This document shows, piece by piece, positions 41,459 through 48,996 of a DNA stretch of 64,000 nucleotides. The position numbers and the translations under genes were made by a program. The notes under the pieces were generated by a model. That model saw nothing but the letters and a program-made list of their open reading frames with translations, was not told the origin of the DNA and did not search any database. Source of the stretch: Patescibacteria group bacterium. GTDB lineage: Bacteria > Patescibacteriota > Microgenomatia > UBA1406 > GWC2-37-13. Position 1 is the first letter of the stretch. Each line of letters opens with the position of its first letter. The stretch is from the NCBI GenBank assembly GCA_026004435.1, contig BPJD01000003.1:91665-155664 (forward strand). The letters run 5' to 3'.

Positions 41459-43872
41459 GCTAAGAACTTAGGCAGTTTTGTTTTATTAATCTTAGCCAAA
41501 CTCAAGGTCTCCTTCCAAACCTCATCCATATGATTTACAAAAACAAATTTAAGATCTTTTTGAATATGGTTTGGAATATCCTCAAGGTCTTTTTTATTGT
41601 CTTTTGGCAGTATAATTTTTTTAATACCAGCCCTATGAGCTGCTATAACTTTCTCTTTAACTCCGCCAATCTCAAGTACTCTGCCTCTTAGGGTAATCTC
41701 TCCTGTCATACCAACATCTCTTTTTACTGGAATCTTAATTAAAGCAGACAACATCGCAGTTGTTATAGCAATTCCAGCCGACGGGCCATCTTTAGGCACT
41801 GCTCCCTCTGGCACATGAACATGAATATCAAGGTTTTCAAAAAACTTTTTCTCAAGCCCAAAGATCTCCCACCTGGATCTGATATAACTTAGAGCTGCTT
41901 GACAAGATTCTTTCATAACATCTCCCAGCTGGCCTGTCAAGGTAAGGTTGCCCTTACCCGGCATTACTGCAACCTCAATAAACAAAATATCTCCTCCTGC
42001 TTGAGTCCAAGCCAAACCAGTTGAGATGCCAATATTATCTTTATCTTCTATAATCTGCTCAGAGTATTTGTACGGACCTAAAAACTTGTGCAGATCTCTA
42101 ACACTTATAGTTACAGAGTTAACTTTGTCTTCCAAAATCTTTAAAGCGCTCTTTCTCATAAGAGCAGCTATCTGTCTTTCAAGCTCTCTTACGCCAGCCT
42201 CTCTGGTGTACCTTCTAATTATTGTTTGAATCGTCTTATCACTTACATTTATTTTGTAATTATCTAAATTATGCGCTTTTATCTGCTTATGCAACAAATG
42301 GCTTTTAACAATATTAAACTTTTCATCCTCTGTATAACCTGGAAAATGAATTACCTCAAGTCGGTCGAGCAAAGCTGAAGGAATAGTATCTAAAATATTA
42401 GCAGTTGTGATAAAAAACACATCAGATAGATCAAAAGGGACCTCAAGGTAATGATCTGAAAAACTATGATTCTGTTCAGGATCCAAAGCCTCAAGAAGAG
42501 CAGCAGAAGGATCTCCTCTGTAGTCTTGGCCTATTTTGTCAATTTCGTCCAGCATAAAAACAGGATTTTTGGTTTTTGCATCTTTTATTCCTTGAATTAT
42601 TCTGCCCGGCAAAGCGCCAACATAGGTCCTTCTATGACCTCTTATCTCTGCCTCATCTCTTATGCCTCCTAAAGAGATTTTTACAAACTCTCTACCCAAT
42701 GCTTTAGCTATAGATTTGCCCAAAGATGTCTTTCCAACTCCCGGAGGACCTACAAAACACAGTATTGTAGGAGGGTTATAGTCTTTATCTTCTTTTTGCA
42801 CCTTTGAGTTCTTAGTGTTCTTGTCATTTTGTCTCTTCAGTTTAACAACAGCAATATACTCTATAATTCTTTCCTTGATCTTTTTTAAACCATAATGATC
42901 AGCATCTAAAATACTTTTTGCTTTTTTAATGTCAAAACTGGACTTTGATTTTACAGACCAAGGAAGATCTGTTAACCAATCCAGATAGGTTCTAATATAT
43001 GAAGCCTCTGGGTTAAATGAAGACATTTTAGACAATCTGTCAAGTTCCTTTAATGCTTTTTTCTCAACTTCTGGAGGCATCTTAGCTTTTTTGATCTTTC
43101 TTCTATAGTTTGAGATCTCCTCTGCTTCAGAGTCTTCTCCCAACTCAGCCTCAATTAACCTTTTCTTTTCCCTTAAAAATGATTCTTTAACACCGCGCTC
43201 AAATCTTTTTCTGGTTTGCTCAGACAACTTTTGCTCAAGCTCTAAAATCTCTAACTCTTTATTCAGCAACTCAAGTTCTTCTTTTAGTCTTTCTTTAAGG
43301 TCATTAAGCTCAAGCAGAAGCTGTCTGTCTTTAGCGCTGATATCCAAAATCATTGCCACATTATAAGAAAAGCTTAATGGAGATGTATAATTTAGAATAT
43401 TTATTAAAAAATTAAAATCAATAGCCTTGCCTAAATTTATACTTTTTTTCAGACCATTTGATATCAACTTAACCAAACTAACCACCTCAACATCATCATC
43501 AGCGACTTTGGGTTCTTCCAACTCCTCAGCCTCAACTAAAAATATTGGCTCCTCAGAGATAAACTTAACTACTTTTACGCGCTTAAGACCTCTAACCAGC
43601 ACACTAAACTCACCGCGCTCACCTTTAACTCTCTTTAACACTTTAGCTAAGACTCCTGTTTCATATAAATCCTTAATTTTAGGATTATCAATAGAGGCTT
43701 TTTTCTGCTGCAGCAGAATCACCTCATCACTAGACTCCTTATCTAGATAATCTATTACCTTAAGGCTCTTTTCTCTGCCAAAAATCAATACATTCTCAGT
43801 ATCCGGGAAAACTATCCCGTCGCGAAGGGGAACTACTGGCTTAATTAATTTATTTTTTTTGCTTAGCATCAT
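41455..43872 (-). CDS. lon: ATP-dependent protease Lon
   Basis: The 805-residue protein has the full Lon layout: an N-terminal substrate-binding LON domain, a coiled-coil region, an AAA+ module (Walker A GPPGVGKTS, Walker B MLDEIDKIG) and a C-terminal Ser-Lys protease domain with KDGPSAGIA (catalytic Ser) and KEKVIAAHRAG (catalytic Lys). It degrades misfolded and regulatory proteins in the cytoplasm. Two consecutive ATGs mark the start. It ends in a 4-nt stop overlap with vanW. Confidence 0.96.
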   Translation of the reverse strand: MMLSKKNKLIKPVVPLRDGIVFPDTENVLIFGREKSLKVIDYLDKESSDEVILLQQKKASIDNPKIKDLYETGVLAKVLKRVKGERGEFSVLVRGLKRVKVVKFISEEPIFLVEAEELEEPKVADDDVEVVSLVKLISNGLKKSINLGKAIDFNFLINILNYTSPLSFSYNVAMILDISAKDRQLLLELNDLKERLKEELELLNKELEILELEQKLSEQTRKRFERGVKESFLREKKRLIEAELGEDSEAEEISNYRRKIKKAKMPPEVEKKALKELDRLSKMSSFNPEASYIRTYLDWLTDLPWSVKSKSSFDIKKAKSILDADHYGLKKIKERIIEYIAVVKLKRQNDKNTKNSKVQKEDKDYNPPTILCFVGPPGVGKTSLGKSIAKALGREFVKISLGGIRDEAEIRGHRRTYVGALPGRIIQGIKDAKTKNPVFMLDEIDKIGQDYRGDPSAALLEALDPEQNHSFSDHYLEVPFDLSDVFFITTANILDTIPSALLDRLEVIHFPGYTEDEKFNIVKSHLLHKQIKAHNLDNYKINVSDKTIQTIIRRYTREAGVRELERQIAALMRKSALKILEDKVNSVTISVRDLHKFLGPYKYSEQIIEDKDNIGISTGLAWTQAGGDILFIEVAVMPGKGNLTLTGQLGDVMKESCQAALSYIRSRWEIFGLEKKFFENLDIHVHVPEGAVPKDGPSAGIAITTAMLSALIKIPVKRDVGMTGEITLRGRVLEIGGVKEKVIAAHRAGIKKIILPKDNKKDLEDIPNHIQKDLKFVFVNHMDEVWKETLSLAKINKTKLPKFLA

Positions 43873-43916
43873 ATTATTAGCAGTCTAACACAATAATTGC
43901 TAAAAGTCAAGTATAT

Positions 43917-44207
43917 TTATGCTGGGAATATTTTATTGCCCTGATCATCTTCTATAAATATAGCAGTAACAGGACAGGCTCTGGCCGCCTCAACAACTGT
44001 ATTAAAGTCTTCCTGATTAGCACTATTTATAATGACAGCCTTCATCTCTGAATCCAGAGCAAATGTCTTAACCGCAACAGCCACACAGGTGCCTGCGCCA
44101 ATGCACAAATCTCTGTCTACCCAAACTTTATAATTTTTATTATCCAGATTAAGAGTAACTGGGCCAGAGGGATTTTTTTCATCAAACAAAACATAATCAT
44201 CATTCAT
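43917..44207 (-). CDS. Single-cluster ferredoxin with incomplete Cys motif
   Basis: The 96-residue protein has a ferredoxin pattern CIGAGTC...ACP. The usual second cysteine of C-x2-C-x2-C is alanine, leaving three cysteines, which suggests a [3Fe-4S] cluster or a [4Fe-4S] cluster with a labile iron site. It is the last of sufS-sufU-ferredoxin (17-nt gap) and probably supplies electrons to, or receives a cluster from, the Suf machinery. Confidence 0.82.
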   Translation of the reverse strand: MNDDYVLFDEKNPSGPVTLNLDNKNYKVWVDRDLCIGAGTCVAVAVKTFALDSEMKAVIINSANQEDFNTVVEAARACPVTAIFIEDDQGNKIFPA

Positions 44208-44224
44208 AGTTATTATTAAACAAT

Positions 44225-44587
44225 TTATAACTTTGCTATAGCTTTTCCTATTGCCTCAAGGGGCAACAATGCACACTTTAACCTATTCACTCCCAACTCA
44301 ATACCTAATAATTTTAATACCTTATCTTTATTATAACTTAAAATTTCTGATAAGTCCTTGCCCTTTATCTCATCAAGCAAAATATCAGAACTCGCCATAG
44401 AAATTATACACCCAGAGCCTTCAAATTTTGCAGAAACAACTTTGTTGTCTGAGATCTTTAAATAAATAGTTACTCTATCTCCGCATAACGGATTATCAAC
44501 AGTATAGGCAACTGTGCAATCTTTTAATACTCCAAAATTTTTTGGGTTTTTGTACCTGTCTAAAATTATTTCTTTGTAAATATCCAT
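44225..44587 (-). CDS. sufU: Fe-S cluster scaffold/sulfur-transfer protein SufU (IscU-like)
   Basis: The 120-residue protein has the three conserved cysteines of the family in NPLCGDRV, GSGCIISMASS and RLKCALLP. SufU accepts sulfur from SufS, usually bound to zinc, and passes it to SufBCD. It lies 3 nt after sufS. Length and motif order match SufU, although the inserted region typical of Bacillus SufU is short here, so an IscU-type role is possible. Confidence 0.9.
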   Translation of the reverse strand: MDIYKEIILDRYKNPKNFGVLKDCTVAYTVDNPLCGDRVTIYLKISDNKVVSAKFEGSGCIISMASSDILLDEIKGKDLSEILSYNKDKVLKLLGIELGVNRLKCALLPLEAIGKAIAKL

Positions 44588-44590
44588 AGC

Positions 44591-45805
44591 TTATAATAAT
44601 TTTTTCTTAACCTCTTTTAGGCCAAAGATCAATCTGTCTACATCGTGTTTATTATTATAAATCTGAAAGCTGGCTCTAACTGTAGCTGTGTACCCCAGAT
44701 ACTTATGCAAAGGCATAGCACAGTGATGACCTGCTCTAACAGCAATATTAAAACTATCTAAAATGCCTGCAACATCATGAGGATGAAACTCATAAAACTT
44801 GAAAGAAAAAATCCCTTTTCGCTCATCAGCAGACTGAGGTCCCAAAACCTCAATATCATCACCAAACTCCTGTTTAAGACAGCTGAAACAGTACTTGGAT
44901 AACTCTGAAACATAGTCTGAGATTTTTGCAACAGAGATGGAGTTAATATAATCTATAGCTGAACCCAAAGCTATTGCCTCAGCAATAGCAGGAGTGCCAG
45001 CCTCAAACTTAAACGGAGGATCCTGAAACTGAGACTTTTCTATCTCAACAGAGCGAATCATTTCTCCGCCAAACATAAAAGGATAGGCTTCTTTAAGCAG
45101 ATCATACCTGCCATATAAGACTCCAATACCTGTAGGCCCAAAAGTTTTATGTCCTGAGAAGGCTAAAAAATCACAATCCAACTTTCCAACATCAATTAAA
45201 CTGGATAACATTGCCTGAGCCGCATCAACAACAACTATGGTTTTAGGATTTATAGCCCTGATCTGCTTAATTATATTTTGTACAGAATTTAAGACTCCAA
45301 TAACATTTGATACCAAAGTTAAAGCTACAATTTTAGTTTTATTAGTTATAATCTCTGACCAGTTCTCCGGCAGTTTGCCTGTTTTATCCGTCTCAACAAC
45401 CTTAAAATCAGCTCCTGCTTCAAATGAGAGCATCTGCCAAGGCACAAAATTAGAGTGATGCTCCAGTATAGAAACAACAACCTCATCGCCTGCAGAAACA
45501 ACTTTTCTGCCTAATGCATAAGCAATCAAGTTTAACGACTCAGTAGTATTTCTTGTAAAGATAATCTCTTCTGATCGTTTAGCAGAGATAAACCCAGCAA
45601 CCTTCTCTCTTGCAGACTCATACTCTAATGTTGCTTTTTCAGAGATTTTGTAGATGCCTCTAAAAACATTGGCAGAGTAATCAGTATAATACCTTTTCAA
45701 ACTCTCAACAACAACATAAGGCTTTAATGTTGTTGCTGTTGAGTCAAGATAAACCAAATTTGGGTGTTTTTTATAAATAGGAAAATCACTACGAAAATCA
45801 GTCAT
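44591..45805 (-). CDS. sufS: Cysteine desulfurase SufS
   Basis: The 404-residue group II cysteine desulfurase releases sulfur from cysteine as an enzyme persulfide. It has HHSNFVPWQ, the PLP-lysine motif SGHKTFGPTG (about residue 220) and the active cysteine in RAGHHCAMPLHK (about residue 358), which lies on the short loop typical of SufS. It starts the sufS-sufU-ferredoxin run. The other suf genes are 2.6 kb further along, beyond an HNH-UDG-HNH island. Confidence 0.95.
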   Translation of the reverse strand: MTDFRSDFPIYKKHPNLVYLDSTATTLKPYVVVESLKRYYTDYSANVFRGIYKISEKATLEYESAREKVAGFISAKRSEEIIFTRNTTESLNLIAYALGRKVVSAGDEVVVSILEHHSNFVPWQMLSFEAGADFKVVETDKTGKLPENWSEIITNKTKIVALTLVSNVIGVLNSVQNIIKQIRAINPKTIVVVDAAQAMLSSLIDVGKLDCDFLAFSGHKTFGPTGIGVLYGRYDLLKEAYPFMFGGEMIRSVEIEKSQFQDPPFKFEAGTPAIAEAIALGSAIDYINSISVAKISDYVSELSKYCFSCLKQEFGDDIEVLGPQSADERKGIFSFKFYEFHPHDVAGILDSFNIAVRAGHHCAMPLHKYLGYTATVRASFQIYNNKHDVDRLIFGLKEVKKKLL

Positions 45806-45847
45806 AACAAAATTAGATCAATTTTTTTTGAAATTGCAAGCAAAAAC

Positions 45848-45875
45848 TTGAAAATTGAACTTTTAAGGCTAAAAT
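45848..45875 (+). promoter_or_regulatory. Promoter of the first HNH gene
   Basis: TTGAAA (45848-45853), 16-bp spacer, TAAAAT (45870-45875); the ATG is 13 nt past the -10 box. The -35 region lies in CAAAAACTTGAAAA, which is repeated identically at the second HNH gene. Confidence 0.6.
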
Positions 45876-45888
45876 AAACCCTATAACA

Positions 45889-46410
45889 ATGATGGAACAA
45901 ATTAGAATTATAGAACAATACGCACAGACTTACCAAAACATATACCCTTTATTAGTAGTTTTTATGGCTTTGGCAGCAAAAAGAAGATCCTTTAAGCTAA
46001 GCACCAAAGAAGAAGCTTTAAAAAACCAAGAATACAAGTGTTTGTTTTGTGGAATGAAGGTTTGCATGAGAAATTCAGAAGCACATCATTGCATTCCAGA
46101 CAGTCTTGGAGGACCAATAACACTTCAAAACTGCGCAGTATTATGCCACAGATGTCATAAAATAGCAGATGATTTAGCTATAGGCCACGGAATCCGCATT
46201 ATTAGCCAAGATCCTGATCTTTACTTAAGACTTAAAAGCCTAATAAGACAACTTGAAGATCATAACAACGCGTTAAATAATAGTCATCCTGATTTAAAAG
46301 CTATGTTTGATCAAATTAAAATAGCTTTTGGTAAAATAGACCCAAACAACCAAAACCTAACATTTGATGATCTAGAAATTATAATTAATGCTTTATCATC
46401 AATTAATTAA
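45889..46410 (+). CDS. HNH endonuclease domain protein (first paralogue)
   Basis: The 173-residue protein has an N-terminal hydrophobic helix (YPLLVVFMALAAKRR, about residues 20-34) and a zinc-bound HNH domain: CLFCGM, SEAHHCIP, then N and CHRCHK (about residues 53-105). The catalytic-type HH, N and CH residues are all present. The C-terminal 70 residues are helical and unassigned. HNH domains cut or nick DNA. It has its own promoter, diverges from sufS, and its stop overlaps the convergent uracil-DNA glycosylase by 8 nt. A longer paralogue is at 47627. Confidence 0.85.
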   Translation: MMEQIRIIEQYAQTYQNIYPLLVVFMALAAKRRSFKLSTKEEALKNQEYKCLFCGMKVCMRNSEAHHCIPDSLGGPITLQNCAVLCHRCHKIADDLAIGHGIRIISQDPDLYLRLKSLIRQLEDHNNALNNSHPDLKAMFDQIKIAFGKIDPNNQNLTFDDLEIIINALSSIN

Positions 46411-47011
46411 ACTTATTATACAAATCAGTGATAACACTGAAATCCTCAAAAAGAACCTTTTTCATCGGAGCTCTGTAGAGAGCTACTGCAGGATGATAAA
46501 GAGGAATTATAAAAACCTCTCCATAAGCAGCTTTAGCTTTAAACACTTTTCCATGAATCTTGCTGATAGAATCTAACTCCAAAAGCAACAAAAACTTGCG
46601 CATAATATAATCCATAGAGAACCTGCCTAAGGTAGCAATAATTTTAGGCCTTATTATATTAATCTGTCTTTCAAGAAAAGGAGCATAAATTGCTATCTCT
46701 TCTGGCAATGGATCTCGATTATCAGGAGGCCTGTCTTTAACAATATTTGTAATATAAACATCCATCCTCCTAAGGCCTATTGAATCTAAAAGTTCAGTCA
46801 ACACTCTACCAGCAGAACCGCAAAAAGGCCTTCCTGTCTTAGCTTCATTCTCACCCGGAGCCTCCCCTATAAACATTATCTTGGCATAGTGGTTTCCTTC
46901 TCCTATCACAGGATAATAGTTGTTCTTTTTTCTATACTCATACAATGGCGACTCCTTCAGTCTCAGGATCTCATCCCTTATTTCTTTTAATTGCTCTGTC
47001 CTATTATCCAT
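46403..47011 (-). CDS. Uracil-DNA glycosylase family 4-like protein lacking Fe-S cysteines
   Basis: The 202-residue protein has the family 4 motifs GEAPGENEAKTGRPFCG (motif 1), NIVKDRPPDNRDP, and the C-terminal YHPAVAL in place of the usual HPS/HPA motif. Family 4 enzymes excise uracil from DNA. The four cysteines that normally hold a [4Fe-4S] cluster are replaced: the N-terminal pair is gone (LKESPLYEY), and the later two are Asp (KDRPP) and Tyr (IYAPFLERQ). A TAAAAT box (47024-47019) stands 7 nt before the ATG. It lies between two HNH genes inside the suf region. Confidence 0.85.
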   Translation of the reverse strand: MDNRTEQLKEIRDEILRLKESPLYEYRKKNNYYPVIGEGNHYAKIMFIGEAPGENEAKTGRPFCGSAGRVLTELLDSIGLRRMDVYITNIVKDRPPDNRDPLPEEIAIYAPFLERQINIIRPKIIATLGRFSMDYIMRKFLLLLELDSISKIHGKVFKAKAAYGEVFIIPLYHPAVALYRAPMKKVLFEDFSVITDLYNKFN

Positions 47012-47018
47012 ATATCAA

Positions 47019-47024
47019 ATTTTA
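47019..47024 (-). promoter_or_regulatory. -10 box of the uracil-DNA glycosylase gene
   Basis: TAAAAT on the minus strand, 7 nt from the start codon, suggesting a leaderless mRNA. No convincing -35 element is seen. Confidence 0.4.
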
Positions 47025-47314
47025 ACACTTATTGTCAGCTTATTACTACTGTGTAAATCAAATCAGATTAAAGGTCGTAAATTTTAATATAAAAAAGCTT
47101 TATGTAATCTAATTTAGACTAATAAACTTTTTTAACCTAAAGACAACAGAATAAAAAGCCTCTTATAAAGCTCTAAAAACACAACTTACGGGAAAACAGA
47201 CCTATCTATCATAATTTTTAAATTAAAGTCTTAAAAATTTAGATACAAGCAGTTAGTAGTGCTTTTAACTTATCATTTTATTGTCTGGATAATTATATTT
47301 ATACTTATAATTAT

Positions 47315-47333
47315 TCACTTTTTCACAAAGTGA
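47315..47333 (+). repeat. Hairpin in front of the 46-codon frame
   Basis: TCACTTT and AAAGTGA form a 7-bp stem with a 5-nt loop, directly after a TATAAT box and ending 10 nt before the ATG at 47344. It could act in the 5' leader of a small gene or as an operator. Confidence 0.4.
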
Positions 47334-47343
47334 TAAAGGCTTA

Positions 47344-47484
47344 ATGGCACAAATTTTCAGCATAGCAGTTTCAAACTCTTTTGTAAATATATTAGCTGAC
47401 AAAAACCCTCTGTTTGCCTTAGTTTTTACTAAAGCATTAAGTTTTATATTAGCAATAATAGGATTGGCAAGCTTTGAGATTTAA
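47344..47484 (+). CDS. Possible 46-residue hydrophobic small protein
   Basis: ATG at 47344 is preceded by AAAGG at 4-nt spacing and by a hairpin and TATAAT box. The peptide is hydrophobic (FALVFTKALSFILAIIGL in the second half), so it could be a one-helix membrane peptide. No family is recognised; it could equally be a chance frame or a gene remnant. Confidence 0.3.
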   Translation: MAQIFSIAVSNSFVNILADKNPLFALVFTKALSFILAIIGLASFEI

Positions 47485-47584
47485 AGATATATTAGACATT
47501 AGACTACTAGACATCAATTAAGCATAATAATCAGAATTATAAGTTAATTAAAATGTTGACCACCTATCCAACCTATACAAAAAC

Positions 47585-47612
47585 TTGAAAAATAAACTTT
47601 ATTTTTTAAAAT
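47585..47612 (+). promoter_or_regulatory. Promoter of the second HNH gene
   Basis: TTGAAA (47585-47590), 16-bp spacer, TAAAAT (47607-47612), with the ATG 14 nt past the -10 box. Elements, spacer length and the CAAAAACTTGAAAA context match the promoter at 45848-45875. Confidence 0.6.
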
Positions 47613-47626
47613 TTACCTTCATATAA

Positions 47627-48394
47627 ATGGAAATACCACACTATTTATATACACAATATATACAACCAGAGCAGTACGAACAACTATTCCCAAATTTAAT
47701 ATTAGTTTCTACGATATTATGGGCTTTGGCAAAGTCCAGAAGTAGGGAAACTTTTTTTAAGCAAAGAGTAAAAAATGAGGTTTTAAAACAACAGAACAAT
47801 AGATGTCCTTTATGTGAAATGGAAATTGAGTGTTCAAGATCAGAGGCTCATCACATAATTCCAGTAAGTTTAAACGGAGAGACGACCAGACCTAACTGTA
47901 TAGTATTATGTCCAGAATGCCACAAAATAGCAGATGAACTAGCAGAAAAACATAAAATAGCACTTAATAAATCCAATAACAATGGCCACATTAATATGGT
48001 TGAAATATATAGATTACTTAGAATGTTAGCAGAATTAATAATATCTCAAACTCATCTACCTTATAATGAAGGAACTTTAGACCAACTTGTAATATCATTG
48101 ATAAAAGAGTCCGGAGATGGAGCTTTTCTCATAGGAGGTTATGATGAAAATCCAAAGTTTCTTGATTTAATTAATCTTGGATTCAAGGCAATCGGCACGA
48201 AAGATGATGGGAAAATTACAAGTATTCAACAAGCACTTGAAATATTGAAAGCCCTAGCTACTATAGCAACAAGAAATAATGGTAAAGACGATAAAAAAGG
48301 AATAAAACCTAATTCTAAAAAACTAGGCGGAATACAAACTGCCAAATATCAACTTGTAAATGGTAAGTATATCAGAAGACAACATAGGAATTAA
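47627..48394 (+). CDS. HNH endonuclease domain protein (second, longer paralogue)
   Basis: The 255-residue protein has the same layout as the first paralogue: a hydrophobic N-terminal helix (LILVSTILWALAKSRSR, about residues 24-40), then the HNH domain (CPLCEM, SEAHHIIP, N, CPECHKIADELAEKH, about residues 60-115). The C-terminal region of about 140 residues is longer and ends in a basic tail (KLGGIQTAKYQLVNGKYIRR). Catalytic-type residues are intact. Its stop overlaps the convergent sufD stop in TTAA. Nuclease activity is inferred from family. Confidence 0.83.
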   Translation: MEIPHYLYTQYIQPEQYEQLFPNLILVSTILWALAKSRSRETFFKQRVKNEVLKQQNNRCPLCEMEIECSRSEAHHIIPVSLNGETTRPNCIVLCPECHKIADELAEKHKIALNKSNNNGHINMVEIYRLLRMLAELIISQTHLPYNEGTLDQLVISLIKESGDGAFLIGGYDENPKFLDLINLGFKAIGTKDDGKITSIQQALEILKALATIATRNNGKDDKKGIKPNSKKLGGIQTAKYQLVNGKYIRRQHRN

Positions 48395-48975
48395 GATATT
48401 TTATTGAGTATTTTTTCTTTAAATTTGTCTAAAACAGGCTTTTGTTTATCAAATACTTCATTAATAAAACCTTCTATCAACAACTGTTTGGCTTGCTTTT
48501 GCGTTAAACCTCTTGTATTTAGGTAATAAATCTCTTCAGAGTTTAATCCGCCTGTAGTTGAACCGTGAGTGCAAAACACATCATTTGCTTGAATCTCCAA
48601 AAAAGGCCTAGACTCAACATAAACAGTTTCAGATAAAGTCAGATTCTGGTTTTTCTGATAGGCATGCGATCTTTGAGCTCCTTTTTCAATTTTTATTAAT
48701 CCTTCATACAAAAACTTTGATTTATCAAAAAAAACGCCTTTAACCAATAAATCAGAGTAAGTATCTGAAACAATATGGTTTTGTTGGGTTTTAAGGCTAA
48801 AATTAGCTGATCCTTTGCCAATATAAACTCCTAGTATATCTACCTCTGCACCCTTTGCCTTCAAGTTTACCTCAACCTCTCCTGAGTAGTTGTAAAAAAA
48901 AACAACATACCTGCCTTTTTTATCAATATTTACAACCTGATGTTTTTTACTGCCTTTTATCTCAATTAATTTCAT
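48391..48975 (-). CDS. sufD: SufD-like Fe-S assembly protein, short form
   Basis: The 194-residue protein corresponds to the C-terminal beta-helix core of SufD/SufB, with VFCTHGSTTGGLNSEEIYYL and RGLTQKQAKQLLIEGF near the end. E. coli SufD is about twice as long, so the N-terminal helical domain is missing. SufD partners SufB and SufC in cluster assembly. It lies 21 nt downstream of sufB. The next same-strand gene is the UDG at 47011, then sufS beyond the island. Confidence 0.88.
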   Translation of the reverse strand: MKLIEIKGSKKHQVVNIDKKGRYVVFFYNYSGEVEVNLKAKGAEVDILGVYIGKGSANFSLKTQQNHIVSDTYSDLLVKGVFFDKSKFLYEGLIKIEKGAQRSHAYQKNQNLTLSETVYVESRPFLEIQANDVFCTHGSTTGGLNSEEIYYLNTRGLTQKQAKQLLIEGFINEVFDKQKPVLDKFKEKILNKIS

Positions 48976-48996
48976 ATACTGCTTTAAGAACTTATA

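Larger units (their letters stand above)
47025..47584. other. Gene-poor interval between UDG and the second HNH gene
   Basis: About 560 bp of very AT-rich DNA. It holds a candidate promoter (TTGTCT 47281, TATAAT 47306-47311, 19-bp spacer), a 7-bp-stem hairpin (47315-47333) and a 46-codon open frame (47344-47484). Nothing else is recognisable. Confidence 0.55.

Noticed and set aside
46403..47011. Suf-cluster gene encoding an Fe-S enzyme
   Set aside because: Its position suggested an Fe-S dependent enzyme, but none of the usual ligand cysteines is present.
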